A stretch of 60,620 nt of DNA from Pseudomonadota bacterium (GCA_027624955.1 JAQBTG010000021.1:1-60620); one strand, 5' to 3'. Positions 9,530 to 18,901 are shown, counted from the first letter of the stretch. Notes: a model not told the origin generated them from the letters alone. Program-made: numbers and translations.

Positions 9530-11773
9530 ATGAACAGAAAAGAGCGCCGAAGTCGCCAAGCACAGACCCGCGCCGCGCCGCCGGGCAGCATGGATCCCGA
9601 ATTGCAGGAGATCATGCAGCAGGCGACGGGGCTTCATCGCGACGGACGCATCGACCAGGCGATGGCGGCTTATGAGGCTGTCCTCACGCGTCAGCCGCGC
9701 CATGCCGATGCGCTCCAGTTCTTGGGCGTCGCCAAGATGCAAAGCGGCCACGCCGATGAAGCCATCGGCTTGTTAAAGCAGGCGGTCGGCAGCGATCCCA
9801 AAAACAGCCGGGCGCACTACAATCTCGGCTTGGCGTTCCGCACCAATGGCAAGGAGCAAGATGCGCTTGTGTCCTTTCGCCGCGCCATCGCGGTAGAGCC
9901 ACGAAATTTTGAGGCGCATAACGCGATTGCCGGCATTCTGCTGGTCGCGCCCGATCAGCTCGACACGGCTGAGGCGCATATCCGCCGGGCCTTGGAGAAC
10001 AATCCAAAATATCTCCCAGCACTGAACAATCGGGCGCTTCTCCTGAAGGCGTGTGGCCGGCTGGAAGACGCGGTGAGCGAGGCGCGTGCGGCGGTCGCAT
10101 TGGCGCCACGAAATGTTCCGGCGCTGGTCACGCTGGGCGCGTTATTGTTGGAAATGGGCGAAACGGAGGAAGCCGAACAAATTCTTCGCGACGCCGTGGC
10201 GCTCGCTCCCGAGGACGCTAGCGCGCATACCAATTTAGGCGCTGCGCTCATTAATAGGGGCGCACAGGAAGCGGCCGAGGCGGAATTCGAACGCGCGCTG
10301 GAACTTGACCCGGACAACAGCGAAAGCCTGAATGATCTTGCGTTGATCCGTAAAAATCAGGATCGGCAAGACGAAGCCGTAGTCCTCCTGCGCCGCGCGT
10401 TGTCGGTTAAACCCGACGACGCCGCCCTGCATGTGAATCTTGGTGCCATTCTGTGGCGGAAGGGAGCGCATAATTCCGCCATCACTCATTACGAACGAGC
10501 TATCGCATTGGACGCTAATTTTGCCGAAGCTTATGTTTATTTGAGTCAGGCAGCGCATTTCCTCGGACATATTGATGATGCGATGCGTTGCGGCGAGGCC
10601 GCCGTACGGCTCGATCCATCTTCCGCCAAAGGGCATCAGAGTTTGGGCAGCGCACTGCAGGTTTGCGGCCGTATCGAGGAGGCGATTTCCCATTTCCGCA
10701 AGGCGATCACCCTGAATGGGCGCCTTACCGGGGCTTATGTAAACTATGCTCATGCGCGTCGCGTGGCCGAGGGGGATGCGTTTTCTGACACCCTGCTTGT
10801 CGCCCTCGCCGAGCGGGATTGGAACGATAATGAGCGCGCCGACCTGCATTATGCCGCCGGTAAGGTGGAGAGCGACCGCGGCAGTCACAAAGCGGCCTTT
10901 ACCCATTGGGCGCAAGGCGCCAGCTTGCGGCGCAAGGCCATTGAATATGCCATAGCGGACAGCCGCAAGATTTTCGATAGTTACCAGGCGATCTTCGATT
11001 CGCAGCTTCTCGAACGCCGTTTGCGCAATCCCGTTGAAGGGCCGACACCTATTTTTATTGTCGGCATGCCGCGCTCCGGCACGACCTTGGCTGAGCAAAT
11101 TCTGGCCAGCCATCCACAAGTCGCCGGCTTGGGAGAACTGCCTCATCTCAGCATTATCGCGAACGCCTTTTTCGAATGGTCAAAGACCGACGGCGGACAT
11201 CCATTCGCCTTGGCCGGGTTTGATGAAACCAATTTGGCGAGCGCCGCAAAGCTCTATATTGACAAGCTCGATCGAAAAAAAAGCGAGCCCTACATCAGCG
11301 ACAAAATGCCGGGCAACTTCCAATATTTGGGCCTCATTTACTTGCTGTTTCCCAATGCCCGTATCGTTCACTGCCGCCGCAGCGCTTTGGATACTTGCCT
11401 CTCCTGCTTCATCACCAATTTCGTCCACGGCCAGGGGTGGAGTTTTGATCTAAGAGAAATTGGCGAATATTACGGTCTCTATCTCGATTTAATGGCGCAT
11501 TGGCGGCGCGTGTTACCGCTGCCTATTTACGACATCCAATATGAATCCGTTGTCGCCGATTTACCTGGACAAGCGCGCCGCCTGCTGGATTTTTGCGGAC
11601 TTGATTGGCATCCCGATTGTCTTGAATTTCACCGATCCAAGCGACCCGTGTTTACGGCCAGCAACACCCAAGTGCGCCAACCCATATATGCAAGCTCGGT
11701 GGGGCGCTGGCGGCAATACGAGGAGCAGCTCCAGCCGCTGATCAACAGTTTGCCGCCCGATTCCATTCTTTAG
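9530..11773 (+). CDS. TPR-repeat sulfotransferase fusion
   Basis: A 747-aa protein with about a dozen tetratricopeptide repeats (residues about 20-430) joined to a C-terminal Sulfotransfer_3-type domain. The PAPS 5'-loop is 'MPRSGTT' at 513-519, and the 3'-phosphate motif has Arg616, Arg617 and Ser618 in 'CRRSALDTCLSCF'. TPRs probably bind an acceptor protein or partner while the C-terminal domain transfers sulfate. No signal peptide is visible, so it is cytoplasmic. GGAG 5 nt before the ATG supports the start. The N-terminal half is nearly duplicated in the gene at 12015. Downstream cysD-cysNC would supply PAPS. The substrate (glycan or protein) is unknown. Confidence 0.9.
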   Translation: MNRKERRSRQAQTRAAPPGSMDPELQEIMQQATGLHRDGRIDQAMAAYEAVLTRQPRHADALQFLGVAKMQSGHADEAIGLLKQAVGSDPKNSRAHYNLGLAFRTNGKEQDALVSFRRAIAVEPRNFEAHNAIAGILLVAPDQLDTAEAHIRRALENNPKYLPALNNRALLLKACGRLEDAVSEARAAVALAPRNVPALVTLGALLLEMGETEEAEQILRDAVALAPEDASAHTNLGAALINRGAQEAAEAEFERALELDPDNSESLNDLALIRKNQDRQDEAVVLLRRALSVKPDDAALHVNLGAILWRKGAHNSAITHYERAIALDANFAEAYVYLSQAAHFLGHIDDAMRCGEAAVRLDPSSAKGHQSLGSALQVCGRIEEAISHFRKAITLNGRLTGAYVNYAHARRVAEGDAFSDTLLVALAERDWNDNERADLHYAAGKVESDRGSHKAAFTHWAQGASLRRKAIEYAIADSRKIFDSYQAIFDSQLLERRLRNPVEGPTPIFIVGMPRSGTTLAEQILASHPQVAGLGELPHLSIIANAFFEWSKTDGGHPFALAGFDETNLASAAKLYIDKLDRKKSEPYISDKMPGNFQYLGLIYLLFPNARIVHCRRSALDTCLSCFITNFVHGQGWSFDLREIGEYYGLYLDLMAHWRRVLPLPIYDIQYESVVADLPGQARRLLDFCGLDWHPDCLEFHRSKRPVFTASNTQVRQPIYASSVGRWRQYEEQLQPLINSLPPDSIL

Positions 11774-11856
11774 CCGGCACCGGGCTGGCAGTGAGGAAGA
11801 AGGACTAAATTAACTAGCCGCTCTGGGCGCCCCCCAAAGTTGATGGCCAAACCGGA

Positions 11857-11898
11857 AATATGATGGAGTGTTTCGGCTATATTCTGAACGCACATTGA
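11857..11898 (+). pseudogene. Remnant of a deleted sulfotransferase gene (last 13 codons)
   Basis: Read in frame from 11857, the sequence encodes 'NMMECFGYILNAH' and a stop. It matches the extreme C-terminus of the sulfotransferase at 8675 ('EQMERFGYIPDAY' and stop), and the nucleotide match continues as TGAGGCG versus TGACGCG. It lies exactly where a sulfotransferase gene would be expected between two TPR genes. The rest of that copy is gone. The downstream leader (CCGGAGATC before the old ATG) also matches the leader before 9530. Confidence 0.75.
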
Positions 11899-11986
11899 GG
11901 CGCCGGAGAATCGCTTCCCTCCGGACCGGTGCGAGGTTAAAGTCCGGCGCCCAGGCGAGACGCTGGCCGCTAAAACCGGAGATCAA

Positions 11987-12025
11987 ATGAACAAAGAAGA
12001 GTCCCGCCGCCGCGATGCCGGGTAG
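11987..12025 (+). other. Ancestral start turned into a 12-codon upstream ORF
   Basis: ATG at 11987 is preceded by GGAG with 5-nt spacing, as at the intact paralogue start (9530). It now encodes 'MNKEESRRRDAG' and stops at 12023-12025, inside the start region of the TPR-methyltransferase, which uses another frame. Compared with the paralogue's 'MNRKERRSRQAQTRAAPPGS', a short deletion has shifted the frame. Ribosomes may reinitiate at the overlapping ATG 12015 or at 12027. Confidence 0.6.
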
Positions 12026-14573
12026 CATGGATCCCGAATTGCGGGAGATGATGCAGCGCGCCACGGGGCTGCATCGTGACGGCCATATCGATCAAGCGGT
12101 GGCGGGTTATGAGGCTGTCCTCGCGCGCGAGCCGCGCCATGCCGATGCGCTCCAATTCATGGGCATCGCCAAAATGCAAAGCGGCCACGCCGATGACGCC
12201 ATCCGCTTGCTAAAGCAGGCGGTTGGCAGCGATCCCAAAAACAGCCAGGCGCACTACAATCTCGGTTTGGCGCTCCGCGCCGAGGGCAAAGAGCAAAAAG
12301 CACTCGCTTCGTTCCGCCGCGCCATCGCGGTAGAGCAGCGAAATTTCGAGGCGCATAACGCAATTGCCGGCATCCTGTTGGCCGCGCCTGATGAGATCGA
12401 AAGGGCCGAGGTGCATATCCGCCGGGCCCTTGAGCACAATCCAAAATATGTCCCGGCACTGAACAATCTGGCGCTTCTCTTGAAAGCACGTGGCCAGCCG
12501 GAAGAAGCACTAAGCGAAGCGCGTGCGGCGGTGGCGTTGGCTCCCCATTATGTTCCGGCACTGGTCACACTCGGCGCATTGTTGCTGGAATTGGGCGAAA
12601 CGGAGGAGGCTGAAAAAATTCTGCGTGACGCCGTAGCGCTCGCGCCTCATGACGCGAATGCGCATATCAATTTGGGCGCCGCGCTAAAATTCATCGGCGT
12701 GTTGGCGGCGGCGGAGGCTGAGTTCGAACGCGCGATAGAACTTGATCCTGATAATTATCAGGCGTTGAATGATCTTGCTTTGGTACGGAGCAACCAGGGG
12801 CGGCTGGATGAGGCTGAAGCCCTCTTGCAAAATGCGCTGTCGTTCAATCAGCATGACGCCACTTTGCATATGAACCTCGGGGCGCTTTTTCGCCGCCAAC
12901 AAAAATGGGGCGAATCCATCACCTGTTTTCGCCGCGCCCTAGATCTCGACGCCGGAAATGTGGACCGCGCCCAGGCCTTCGCCAACAGCTTACGCGGCGC
13001 CAATTTCCTGCAAGCCAACGCGCAATTGTGGAAGGATCTGGAGCGCTGTCTCAAGATTGAGGGAATCGACCACGAGCCTCTGGCGGCGCCGGCTGCCCGT
13101 TTGCTGCGAAACTCTCATCAGGTTGCGCCGCTGGTCCACGCGGCAGAGCGCGGCGATTTCACCTTGAGCGCGCAAGAGGTACAGAAGGGTGATGTGCTGG
13201 CGCCGTTGTGTACGGATTTTGCCAGCCTTCTCTTGCAGCGAGTGATTGTCCCGGATGCGGCTCTGGAAAAACTTTTTACGGCTATACGCAAAAATCTACT
13301 GACGCTCGCGGTTGCGGGCCGTTTGCCCGAACAGATAACGCAGCAAACACTACATTTTCTTTGCACGCTGGCTCGGCAATGTTTTCTCAATGAGTATGTC
13401 TATCTCCTGAGTGGCGAGGAAAAGGCCAACGCAGCGGTCCTGCAACAGCAAATCGACGACCGCCTGCGTCAACCCGATGAACGCCCGCCGCGTGCCGCCG
13501 TCGCGGTTCTTGCCTGCTACCGTTCGTTGGATGGGTTGGTGTCGAGTGGAAATTTGGCGGGCCATGAATGGGCTGCGCGCGACGATGCCTACGGCCACTT
13601 GATTACGCAACAAATCCGCCACGCCGCCGCCGAACGGAAACTGGCGGCGAACCTGCCCGAGCTTGGCGACAGCGATGATGAAACTTCCAGCAAGGTGCGT
13701 CGTCAGTACGAAGAAAGCCCTTATCCACGCTGGACCAGCCGGGCCCGGCTCAAATCGATGCCGGTGCGTGCGCTGCTCGGTGATCTCTTTCCGCACGCGA
13801 ATCTCGCCGGCTTGAATATCTCGGCTGAGCCCGATCTGTTGGTTGCGGGCTGCGGCACCGGGGCGCATGCCATCGCCGCAGCTTTGCACTACCGAAATTC
13901 ACGCGTGCTGGCGATGGATCTCAGCCTGGCCAGCCTGGCCTATGGCAATCGCCAAGCCGAGGCGTTGGGCATTGATCGCATCGAGTGGGCACGTGGCGAT
14001 ATTCTCGCTTTGGCCGGATTTGAGCGCCGTTTCGACATGGTTGATTGCGGCGGCGTGTTGCATCACATGCGCGAACCGATGACGGGGTGGCGCATTCTGC
14101 GCAACTTGCTGAAACCCGGGGGCGTTATGAAAATAGGCCTCTACAGCGAACTGGCGCGTGCTGATTTCGTTCAACTGGGCGCAGATTTGGTGACGGATGA
14201 AGATCCGGCGGATCGCATCCGATCCTATCGCCAGGAGATCATCGCTTTGCCCGACGATGCGCCGTTGAAACGGGTATTGGCGCTGCACGATTTTTATACC
14301 CTTTCGGAATGCCGCGATCTTCTTTTTCATGTCGAGGAGCATCGTTTTACCCTGCCTGAGATCGCCCGCTGCTTGGACGCGTTGGACCTTGAATTTATCG
14401 GCTTTGAGATGCGCGAGCGTGCGGTCATCGATCGTTACCGGGCTCGTTTTCCCAATGACCCCGGCGCCCTAAATCTCGAAAATTGGCATCTCTTCGAGAC
14501 CGACAATCCCCATACATTCGTGGCGATGTATCAATTCTGGGTCAAGCCGCGCGACGTGCCGGCTGCCGGCTGA
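12015..14573 (+). CDS. TPR-repeat SAM-dependent methyltransferase
   Basis: An 852-aa protein. Residues about 5-330 are TPRs very similar to those of the protein at 9530. A helical linker without recognised domain follows (about 330-560). Then comes a class I methyltransferase domain with 'YEESPYPRW' (565-573), SAM-binding 'AGCGTG' (611-616), 'MDLSLASLAYG' and 'DMVDCGGVLHHM'. The YxxxPYPRW lead-in is typical of TPR methyltransferases in alphaproteobacteria. The start is unusual: the ancestral ATG with Shine-Dalgarno at 11987 is out of frame, so 12015 or 12027 must be used. It likely arose when the C-terminal sulfotransferase domain of a TPR duplicate was replaced by a methyltransferase. The acceptor is unknown. 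Confidence 0.87.
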   Translation: MPGSMDPELREMMQRATGLHRDGHIDQAVAGYEAVLAREPRHADALQFMGIAKMQSGHADDAIRLLKQAVGSDPKNSQAHYNLGLALRAEGKEQKALASFRRAIAVEQRNFEAHNAIAGILLAAPDEIERAEVHIRRALEHNPKYVPALNNLALLLKARGQPEEALSEARAAVALAPHYVPALVTLGALLLELGETEEAEKILRDAVALAPHDANAHINLGAALKFIGVLAAAEAEFERAIELDPDNYQALNDLALVRSNQGRLDEAEALLQNALSFNQHDATLHMNLGALFRRQQKWGESITCFRRALDLDAGNVDRAQAFANSLRGANFLQANAQLWKDLERCLKIEGIDHEPLAAPAARLLRNSHQVAPLVHAAERGDFTLSAQEVQKGDVLAPLCTDFASLLLQRVIVPDAALEKLFTAIRKNLLTLAVAGRLPEQITQQTLHFLCTLARQCFLNEYVYLLSGEEKANAAVLQQQIDDRLRQPDERPPRAAVAVLACYRSLDGLVSSGNLAGHEWAARDDAYGHLITQQIRHAAAERKLAANLPELGDSDDETSSKVRRQYEESPYPRWTSRARLKSMPVRALLGDLFPHANLAGLNISAEPDLLVAGCGTGAHAIAAALHYRNSRVLAMDLSLASLAYGNRQAEALGIDRIEWARGDILALAGFERRFDMVDCGGVLHHMREPMTGWRILRNLLKPGGVMKIGLYSELARADFVQLGADLVTDEDPADRIRSYRQEIIALPDDAPLKRVLALHDFYTLSECRDLLFHVEEHRFTLPEIARCLDALDLEFIGFEMRERAVIDRYRARFPNDPGALNLENWHLFETDNPHTFVAMYQFWVKPRDVPAAG

Positions 14574-14591
14574 ACAGGCACGGGTTGTTGC

Positions 14592-15428
14592 ATGGGTAAT
14601 ATCGTTTGGCTCGCTTCTTATCCGAAATCCGGCAACACCTGGCTGCGCGCGTTCTTGCTCAACCTGATCACCAATTCCGAACAGCCTGTGGATATTAACA
14701 AGATGGCGGCGCTGACACACGGCGACAGCCAGGCGAACTGGTATGCCGAGTTTGATGCCCGCCCGCCGCCGGCGTTAAGCGTTGAGGATTTAGCGCGCCT
14801 TCGGCCCAAAGTGCATGCGCGCATCGCCGCAAGCTCTGTCAATTCGGTTTTCGTGAAAACTCACAATGCCCTGGTCGAGGTCGCCGGCACCGCCATGATT
14901 AGCCAGTCTGAGACCGCCGGTGTGATATATGTGGTGCGCAATCCTCTCGATATTACGCTCTCTTACGCCGACCATTTAGGCATGCAGGTGGACGATATTC
15001 TCGATCTCATGGCGAGGCGCGGATTCGAAACGCCAGTCAGTGCAAGCCATGTACCCGAACATCACAGTGATTGGTCGAGCCATGTCAAAAGCTGGACTCA
15101 AATCGCACATCCCGCGCTTCATGTCGTGCGTTACGAAGATATGGCGTCCCGGCCGGCCGTCACCTTTGCCGCCATTGCGCGTTTCCTTGGCTTGAATCCG
15201 GCGCGTGAGGCTTTGCTGCGAGCAGTGCGTTTTTCATCCTTCAAAGTGCTGCGTACTCAGGAGAAGAAAAGCGGCTTTGTCGAACGCACGCCGGTGCAAA
15301 AGTCTTTCTTCCGTTCAGGAAAGTCGGGAAACTGGCGCACTCAGCTAACGCCAGCACAAATTCGCCGTTTGCTCGGCAATCACCGCGAGCAGATGGAACG
15401 GTTTGACTATGTGCCGAAGGGATACTAA
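14592..15428 (+). CDS. Sulfotransferase (intact catalytic motifs)
   Basis: A 278-aa Sulfotransfer_1-family enzyme transferring sulfate from PAPS to an unknown hydroxyl or amino acceptor. The 5'-phosphosulfate loop is the canonical 'YPKSGNTW' (10-17). The catalytic segment is 'VFVKTHN' with Lys89 and His91. The 3'-phosphate site is 'IYVVRNPLDITLSY', and the C-terminal 'FRSGKSGNW' corresponds to the RKGxxGxW motif. It follows the TPR-methyltransferase by 18 nt and precedes cysD by 46 nt, so enzyme and donor synthesis are adjacent. No signal peptide is seen. It is the active counterpart of the degenerate copy at 8675. Confidence 0.92.
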   Translation: MGNIVWLASYPKSGNTWLRAFLLNLITNSEQPVDINKMAALTHGDSQANWYAEFDARPPPALSVEDLARLRPKVHARIAASSVNSVFVKTHNALVEVAGTAMISQSETAGVIYVVRNPLDITLSYADHLGMQVDDILDLMARRGFETPVSASHVPEHHSDWSSHVKSWTQIAHPALHVVRYEDMASRPAVTFAAIARFLGLNPAREALLRAVRFSSFKVLRTQEKKSGFVERTPVQKSFFRSGKSGNWRTQLTPAQIRRLLGNHREQMERFDYVPKGY

Positions 15429-15474
15429 AAGACGGCAAGAAATTGGGTAATTTAGTAAATACCGAAATTATTTT

Positions 15475-16281
15475 GTGAATATGATGCTGGACCATTTGGA
15501 AGCCCTTGAAAATCAAAGCATTTATATCATCCGCGAGGCCTATAACAGGCTCGAACGGTTGGGTATGTTGTGGTCGCTCGGCAAGGATTCCAACGTGATG
15601 TTGTGGCTCTGCCGCAAGGCGTTCTTCGGCCATGTGCCGTTTCCGGTGGTGCATGTCGACACCGCCAAGAAATTTGCCGAAATGTATGCGTTTCGTGAGC
15701 ATTACGCCAAGGAATGGGGCCTCAATTTGATCGTCGGTGATTGCCCGCCGATCGAAGACATGGACGCCACCTTGCCGCCGGCGGCGCGCGCCGCGGCGCG
15801 CAAGACCGCGGGCCTTAAATCCTTGTTGGCAAGCGAAGGCTTTACCGGTGTGTTTGCCGGCATCCGCCGCGATGAAGAAAGCACGCGTGCCAAGGAGCGG
15901 GTGTTTAGTCCGCGCGGCGAAGCGGGGCAATGGCATTTCAAGGATCAGCCGCCAGAATTCTGGGATCAGTTCAAGACGGATTTTCCGCCGGGCACACATA
16001 TCCGCATCCATCCGCTGCTGCATTGGTCTGAAATAGATGTGTGGCTCTATACCAAGCGGGAAAACATCCCGACCGTGCCGCTCTATTTCGCGCGCGACGG
16101 CAAACGCTACCGCTCGCTCGGCGACGAAGACATCACCTCCCCGATCGATAGCGAGGCAACGACGATCGATGAAATCATCGCTGAGCTACGGGTTACGACG
16201 GCGGCCGAGCGCGCCGGGCGGGCGATGGACCATGAAGCGGAAGATTCCTTCGAGCGCTTGCGCGCTGACGGTTACATGTAG
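15475..16281 (+). CDS. cysD: Sulfate adenylyltransferase subunit 2
   Basis: CysD makes adenosine 5'-phosphosulfate (APS) from ATP and sulfate with the GTPase CysN. The PP-loop reads 'SLGKDS' (residues 34-39), and the family segment 'GIRRDEESTRAKERVFSPR' is present. The 268-aa length is slightly below the usual ~300. The start is GTG at 15475, giving 'MNMMLDHLEALENQSIYII'; in-frame ATGs follow at 15481 and 15484. The next gene, a CysN-CysC fusion, begins 6 nt after the stop. The position directly behind sulfotransferases suggests PAPS supply for sulfation, although a role in assimilation cannot be excluded. Confidence 0.94.
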   Translation: MNMMLDHLEALENQSIYIIREAYNRLERLGMLWSLGKDSNVMLWLCRKAFFGHVPFPVVHVDTAKKFAEMYAFREHYAKEWGLNLIVGDCPPIEDMDATLPPAARAAARKTAGLKSLLASEGFTGVFAGIRRDEESTRAKERVFSPRGEAGQWHFKDQPPEFWDQFKTDFPPGTHIRIHPLLHWSEIDVWLYTKRENIPTVPLYFARDGKRYRSLGDEDITSPIDSEATTIDEIIAELRVTTAAERAGRAMDHEAEDSFERLRADGYM

Positions 16282-16287
16282 CCCGCC

Positions 16288-18270
16288 ATGGCCAAACCAC
16301 CCCGCAAATTCGTTGTTTTCACTGACGGCACACACACCGACGGCACACAAGTGGCCGGTGCACAGGTGGCAGGCGCACAAGCGCCCGGTGCGCGCCGCCT
16401 CGATATCGCTATCGTCGGCCATGTCGATCACGGCAAATCCACTCTGGTCGGCCGCCTGCTGCACGATACGGGCACGCTTCCTGATGGCAAGGTCGAATCA
16501 ATTCGCAAGATGTGCGAACGCCGCGGCATGGCTTTCGAGTGGGCCTTTGTCATGGACGCCTTCCAAGCCGAGCGCGATCAGGCAATCACCATCGACGCGG
16601 CGCATATTTGGTTCAGCACGAAGATGCGCGATTATGTGATCGTCGACGCGCCGGGTCACCGCGAGTTCGTCAAGAACATGGTCAGCGGCGCTGCGTCTTG
16701 TTCGGCGGCGCTGCTGGTGATCGATGCTGCAGAAGGGGTGCGCGAGCAATCCCGCCGCCATGCGTATTTTCTTCATCTGCTCGGTCTCAGCCGCATCGTT
16801 GTCGCGGTCAACAAGATGGACGCGGTCAATTTTGATGCCGCGCGGTTCACCGTCGTCGAGGCAGATATTCGTGATTATTTGGCTGGGCTTGGTATATCGC
16901 CAAGCCATGTTGTTCCGGTGTCGGCGCGCGATGGCGACAATATCGACAAACGGTCTGACCGCAGCCCTTGGTATGATGGGCCAACTGTTACCGAAGCGCT
17001 CGATGCGATCGAGTTGCCGGAAGCTGATTCCGAAGCGCCGCTCCGCATGCCGGTACAAGATATTTATCATTTCGATGACCGCCGCATCATTGCCGGGCGA
17101 ATTGAATCGGGCGCGTTGGAAGTCGGCGATGAGCTGTTGTTCTCGCCGTCCAACAAAAAGGCGCATGTGCTGCGTATCGAAAGCTGGCCGGAGACGGACG
17201 CGCGCACCAGCGCCGAGGCGGGGCAATCGGTCGGCCTCATTCTCGATGATCAGATATTCATCGAGCGCGGTGAAGTGATCAGTCATGTCTCTCGGCCGCC
17301 GCTCGAATCGAACGTCTTTCGCGGCCATGTATTCTGGCTCGGCAAAGAGCCGCTTGCCGCCGGAAAGCGCTACAAGCTCAAGCTCGGCACACATGAGGCG
17401 CCGGTGGAAGTGCAATCCATCGACCGCGTCATCGATATCGACGATCTCGCGATGACTGAAGTTGCTGCGAGCGATGCGGTGATCGAACGCAACGGCGTCG
17501 GCGAAGTGGTGTTGCGCGGCCGCGCCATGTTAGCGCTGGATGAGTTCGCGGAAAACCGCCGCACGGGCCGGTTCGTTATCGTCGACGGTTACGACATCGC
17601 CGGCGGCGGCATTATCTCGATGCGCGGCTACCCGGATCAACGCCAGCTCATCACCGGCAAGTCGAGCAACCTGTTTGCTGTCGATGCCGGTATTTCCCTG
17701 GATTTGCGGCGCCAACGTAACGGCCATAAAGGCGGTGTGGTGTGGTTTACCGGGCTTTCCGGTTCGGGCAAAACCACAATCGCGCTCGAGGCGGAACGTC
17801 AGCTTTTCCAAAAAGGCTATCAGGTCTATGTGCTCGACGGCGACAATGTGCGCGGTGGGCTGAACGCAAACTTAAGTTTTTCGCCGGAAGACCGGGCGGA
17901 GAATATTCGCCGTGTCGGTGAAGTGGCGGCGCTGTTCGCTGATGCCGGTTTCGTCGTGCTCACAGCGTTCATTTCGCCGTACCGTTCGGATCGCGTGCGT
18001 GCCCGCGCGGCGGTCGAGCGTTACCCCAGCGGGGCGTTTCACGAAGTCTATGTTAAGGCGCCGCTAGCGCTCTGCGAAGAGCGCGACCCAAAGGGCCTGT
18101 ATCGCAAGGCGCGGGCCGGCGATATCCTCGAATTCACCGGCATCTCCGCACCCTATGAGGCGCCCGAGACGCAAGACCTAATCGTCGACACCGACGCGCA
18201 ATCGGTGGAACAAAGTGTTACCGCTTTGGTTTCCTATATTGATGGTGAATTCGCGATCGAAACTTCCTAA
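16288..18270 (+). CDS. cysNC: Bifunctional sulfate adenylyltransferase subunit 1 / APS kinase
   Basis: A 660-aa fusion that drives APS synthesis (CysN GTPase) and phosphorylates APS to PAPS (CysC). CysN part: P-loop 'GHVDHGKST' (44-52), 'DAPGH' (120-124), 'NKMD' (175-178), then EF-Tu-like barrels. CysC part from about 475: P-loop 'GLSGSGKT' (489-496), '[10 protein letters not shown]' and '[10 protein letters not shown]'. The P-loop is of EF-Tu type (HVDHGKS) rather than the SVDDGKS of enteric CysN, so it belongs to a divergent subfamily. Residues 13-34 are a short low-complexity repeat (TDGT, QVAGA). The 3' end overlaps convergent ThiE-like by 4 bp. Confidence 0.95.
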   Translation: MAKPPRKFVVFTDGTHTDGTQVAGAQVAGAQAPGARRLDIAIVGHVDHGKSTLVGRLLHDTGTLPDGKVESIRKMCERRGMAFEWAFVMDAFQAERDQAITIDAAHIWFSTKMRDYVIVDAPGHREFVKNMVSGAASCSAALLVIDAAEGVREQSRRHAYFLHLLGLSRIVVAVNKMDAVNFDAARFTVVEADIRDYLAGLGISPSHVVPVSARDGDNIDKRSDRSPWYDGPTVTEALDAIELPEADSEAPLRMPVQDIYHFDDRRIIAGRIESGALEVGDELLFSPSNKKAHVLRIESWPETDARTSAEAGQSVGLILDDQIFIERGEVISHVSRPPLESNVFRGHVFWLGKEPLAAGKRYKLKLGTHEAPVEVQSIDRVIDIDDLAMTEVAASDAVIERNGVGEVVLRGRAMLALDEFAENRRTGRFVIVDGYDIAGGGIISMRGYPDQRQLITGKSSNLFAVDAGISLDLRRQRNGHKGGVVWFTGLSGSGKTTIALEAERQLFQKGYQVYVLDGDNVRGGLNANLSFSPEDRAENIRRVGEVAALFADAGFVVLTAFISPYRSDRVRARAAVERYPSGAFHEVYVKAPLALCEERDPKGLYRKARAGDILEFTGISAPYEAPETQDLIVDTDAQSVEQSVTALVSYIDGEFAIETS

Positions 18271-18863
18271 TCCGCGAAAGCAGCGATGGCGGCAATGCCC
18301 GCAGCGCGCCCGTTCAACAGCCGAGCCGCATTATTCGGGTTGATCCCGCCAAGGGCGTAGACCGGTAGCCTCGACCTTGCGGCCAATAAATTGAATCCTT
18401 CTAACCCGAGCGGCCGCTCTTCCGGATGGCTCGCAGTTGCGAAGACCGGTGACAGAAGCGCGGCATCGGCGCCGCACATTGCAGCCTGATGTAGCGCCTG
18501 TCTTGAGTGCGCCGCCACCGTGATCAGCCAGTGACGGCGGTGGCGCCAGCGCCGCGCTTCGCCGGCCCGCGCTTCGGGCAAATGAATTCCCGCGGCCCCG
18601 ACGCGCATTGCCAACACTGCGTCACCGGCGATAAGCAGTTTGAGGCCGCGCCGCCGCGCTACCTCGGCAAGCTGGCGGGCTAGCGCTTCGCGCGCCACCA
18701 GGTCGTAATCGCGCAGCAGCACGGCGCTGCCGCGCGGCAGCCGCTCCGCCGCACCGGCCGGATCGGGCAGGCGTTGGGCGTCGGTGATCAATAAGAGCGG
18801 CGGCAGGCCGCAGCCTGCGGCGTTCTCTGAATTGAGCCGTTTCGCCAGCTCTGTTAGCTTCAT
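18267..18863 (-). CDS. Thiamine phosphate synthase/TenI-like protein
   Basis: A 198-aa TIM-barrel protein of the ThiE/TenI family. Family landmarks are '[13 protein letters not shown]', 'AAGIHLPEA', '[17 protein letters not shown]' and '[15 protein letters not shown]'. Several ThiE substrate-binding residues differ. The QLREK segment reads 'VLLRDYD', the ND motif reads 'GD', and HLGQxD reads 'HLPEA'. The protein is therefore better described as ThiE/TenI-like than as a proven synthase. It is alone on the minus strand, overlaps the end of cysNC and is divergent from yggS. No thiamine riboswitch was seen before the start. Confidence 0.75.
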   Translation of the reverse strand: MKLTELAKRLNSENAAGCGLPPLLLITDAQRLPDPAGAAERLPRGSAVLLRDYDLVAREALARQLAEVARRRGLKLLIAGDAVLAMRVGAAGIHLPEARAGEARRWRHRRHWLITVAAHSRQALHQAAMCGADAALLSPVFATASHPEERPLGLEGFNLLAARSRLPVYALGGINPNNAARLLNGRAAGIAAIAAFAD

Positions 18864-18901
18864 CGAATTCTTTTCATGGGCAACGAGGTGGACAGGCTGT
18901 C

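Noticed and set aside
10235-11146. 303-aa minus-strand ORF
   Set aside because: Antisense to the TPR-sulfotransferase; composition is that of a shadow frame.
16498-17415. 305-aa minus-strand ORF
   Set aside because: Lies opposite the CysN domain and shows no family features.
18267-18901. TPP riboswitch before the ThiE-like gene
   Set aside because: Only about 38 nt separate its start from yggS and no THI-box pattern is visible.
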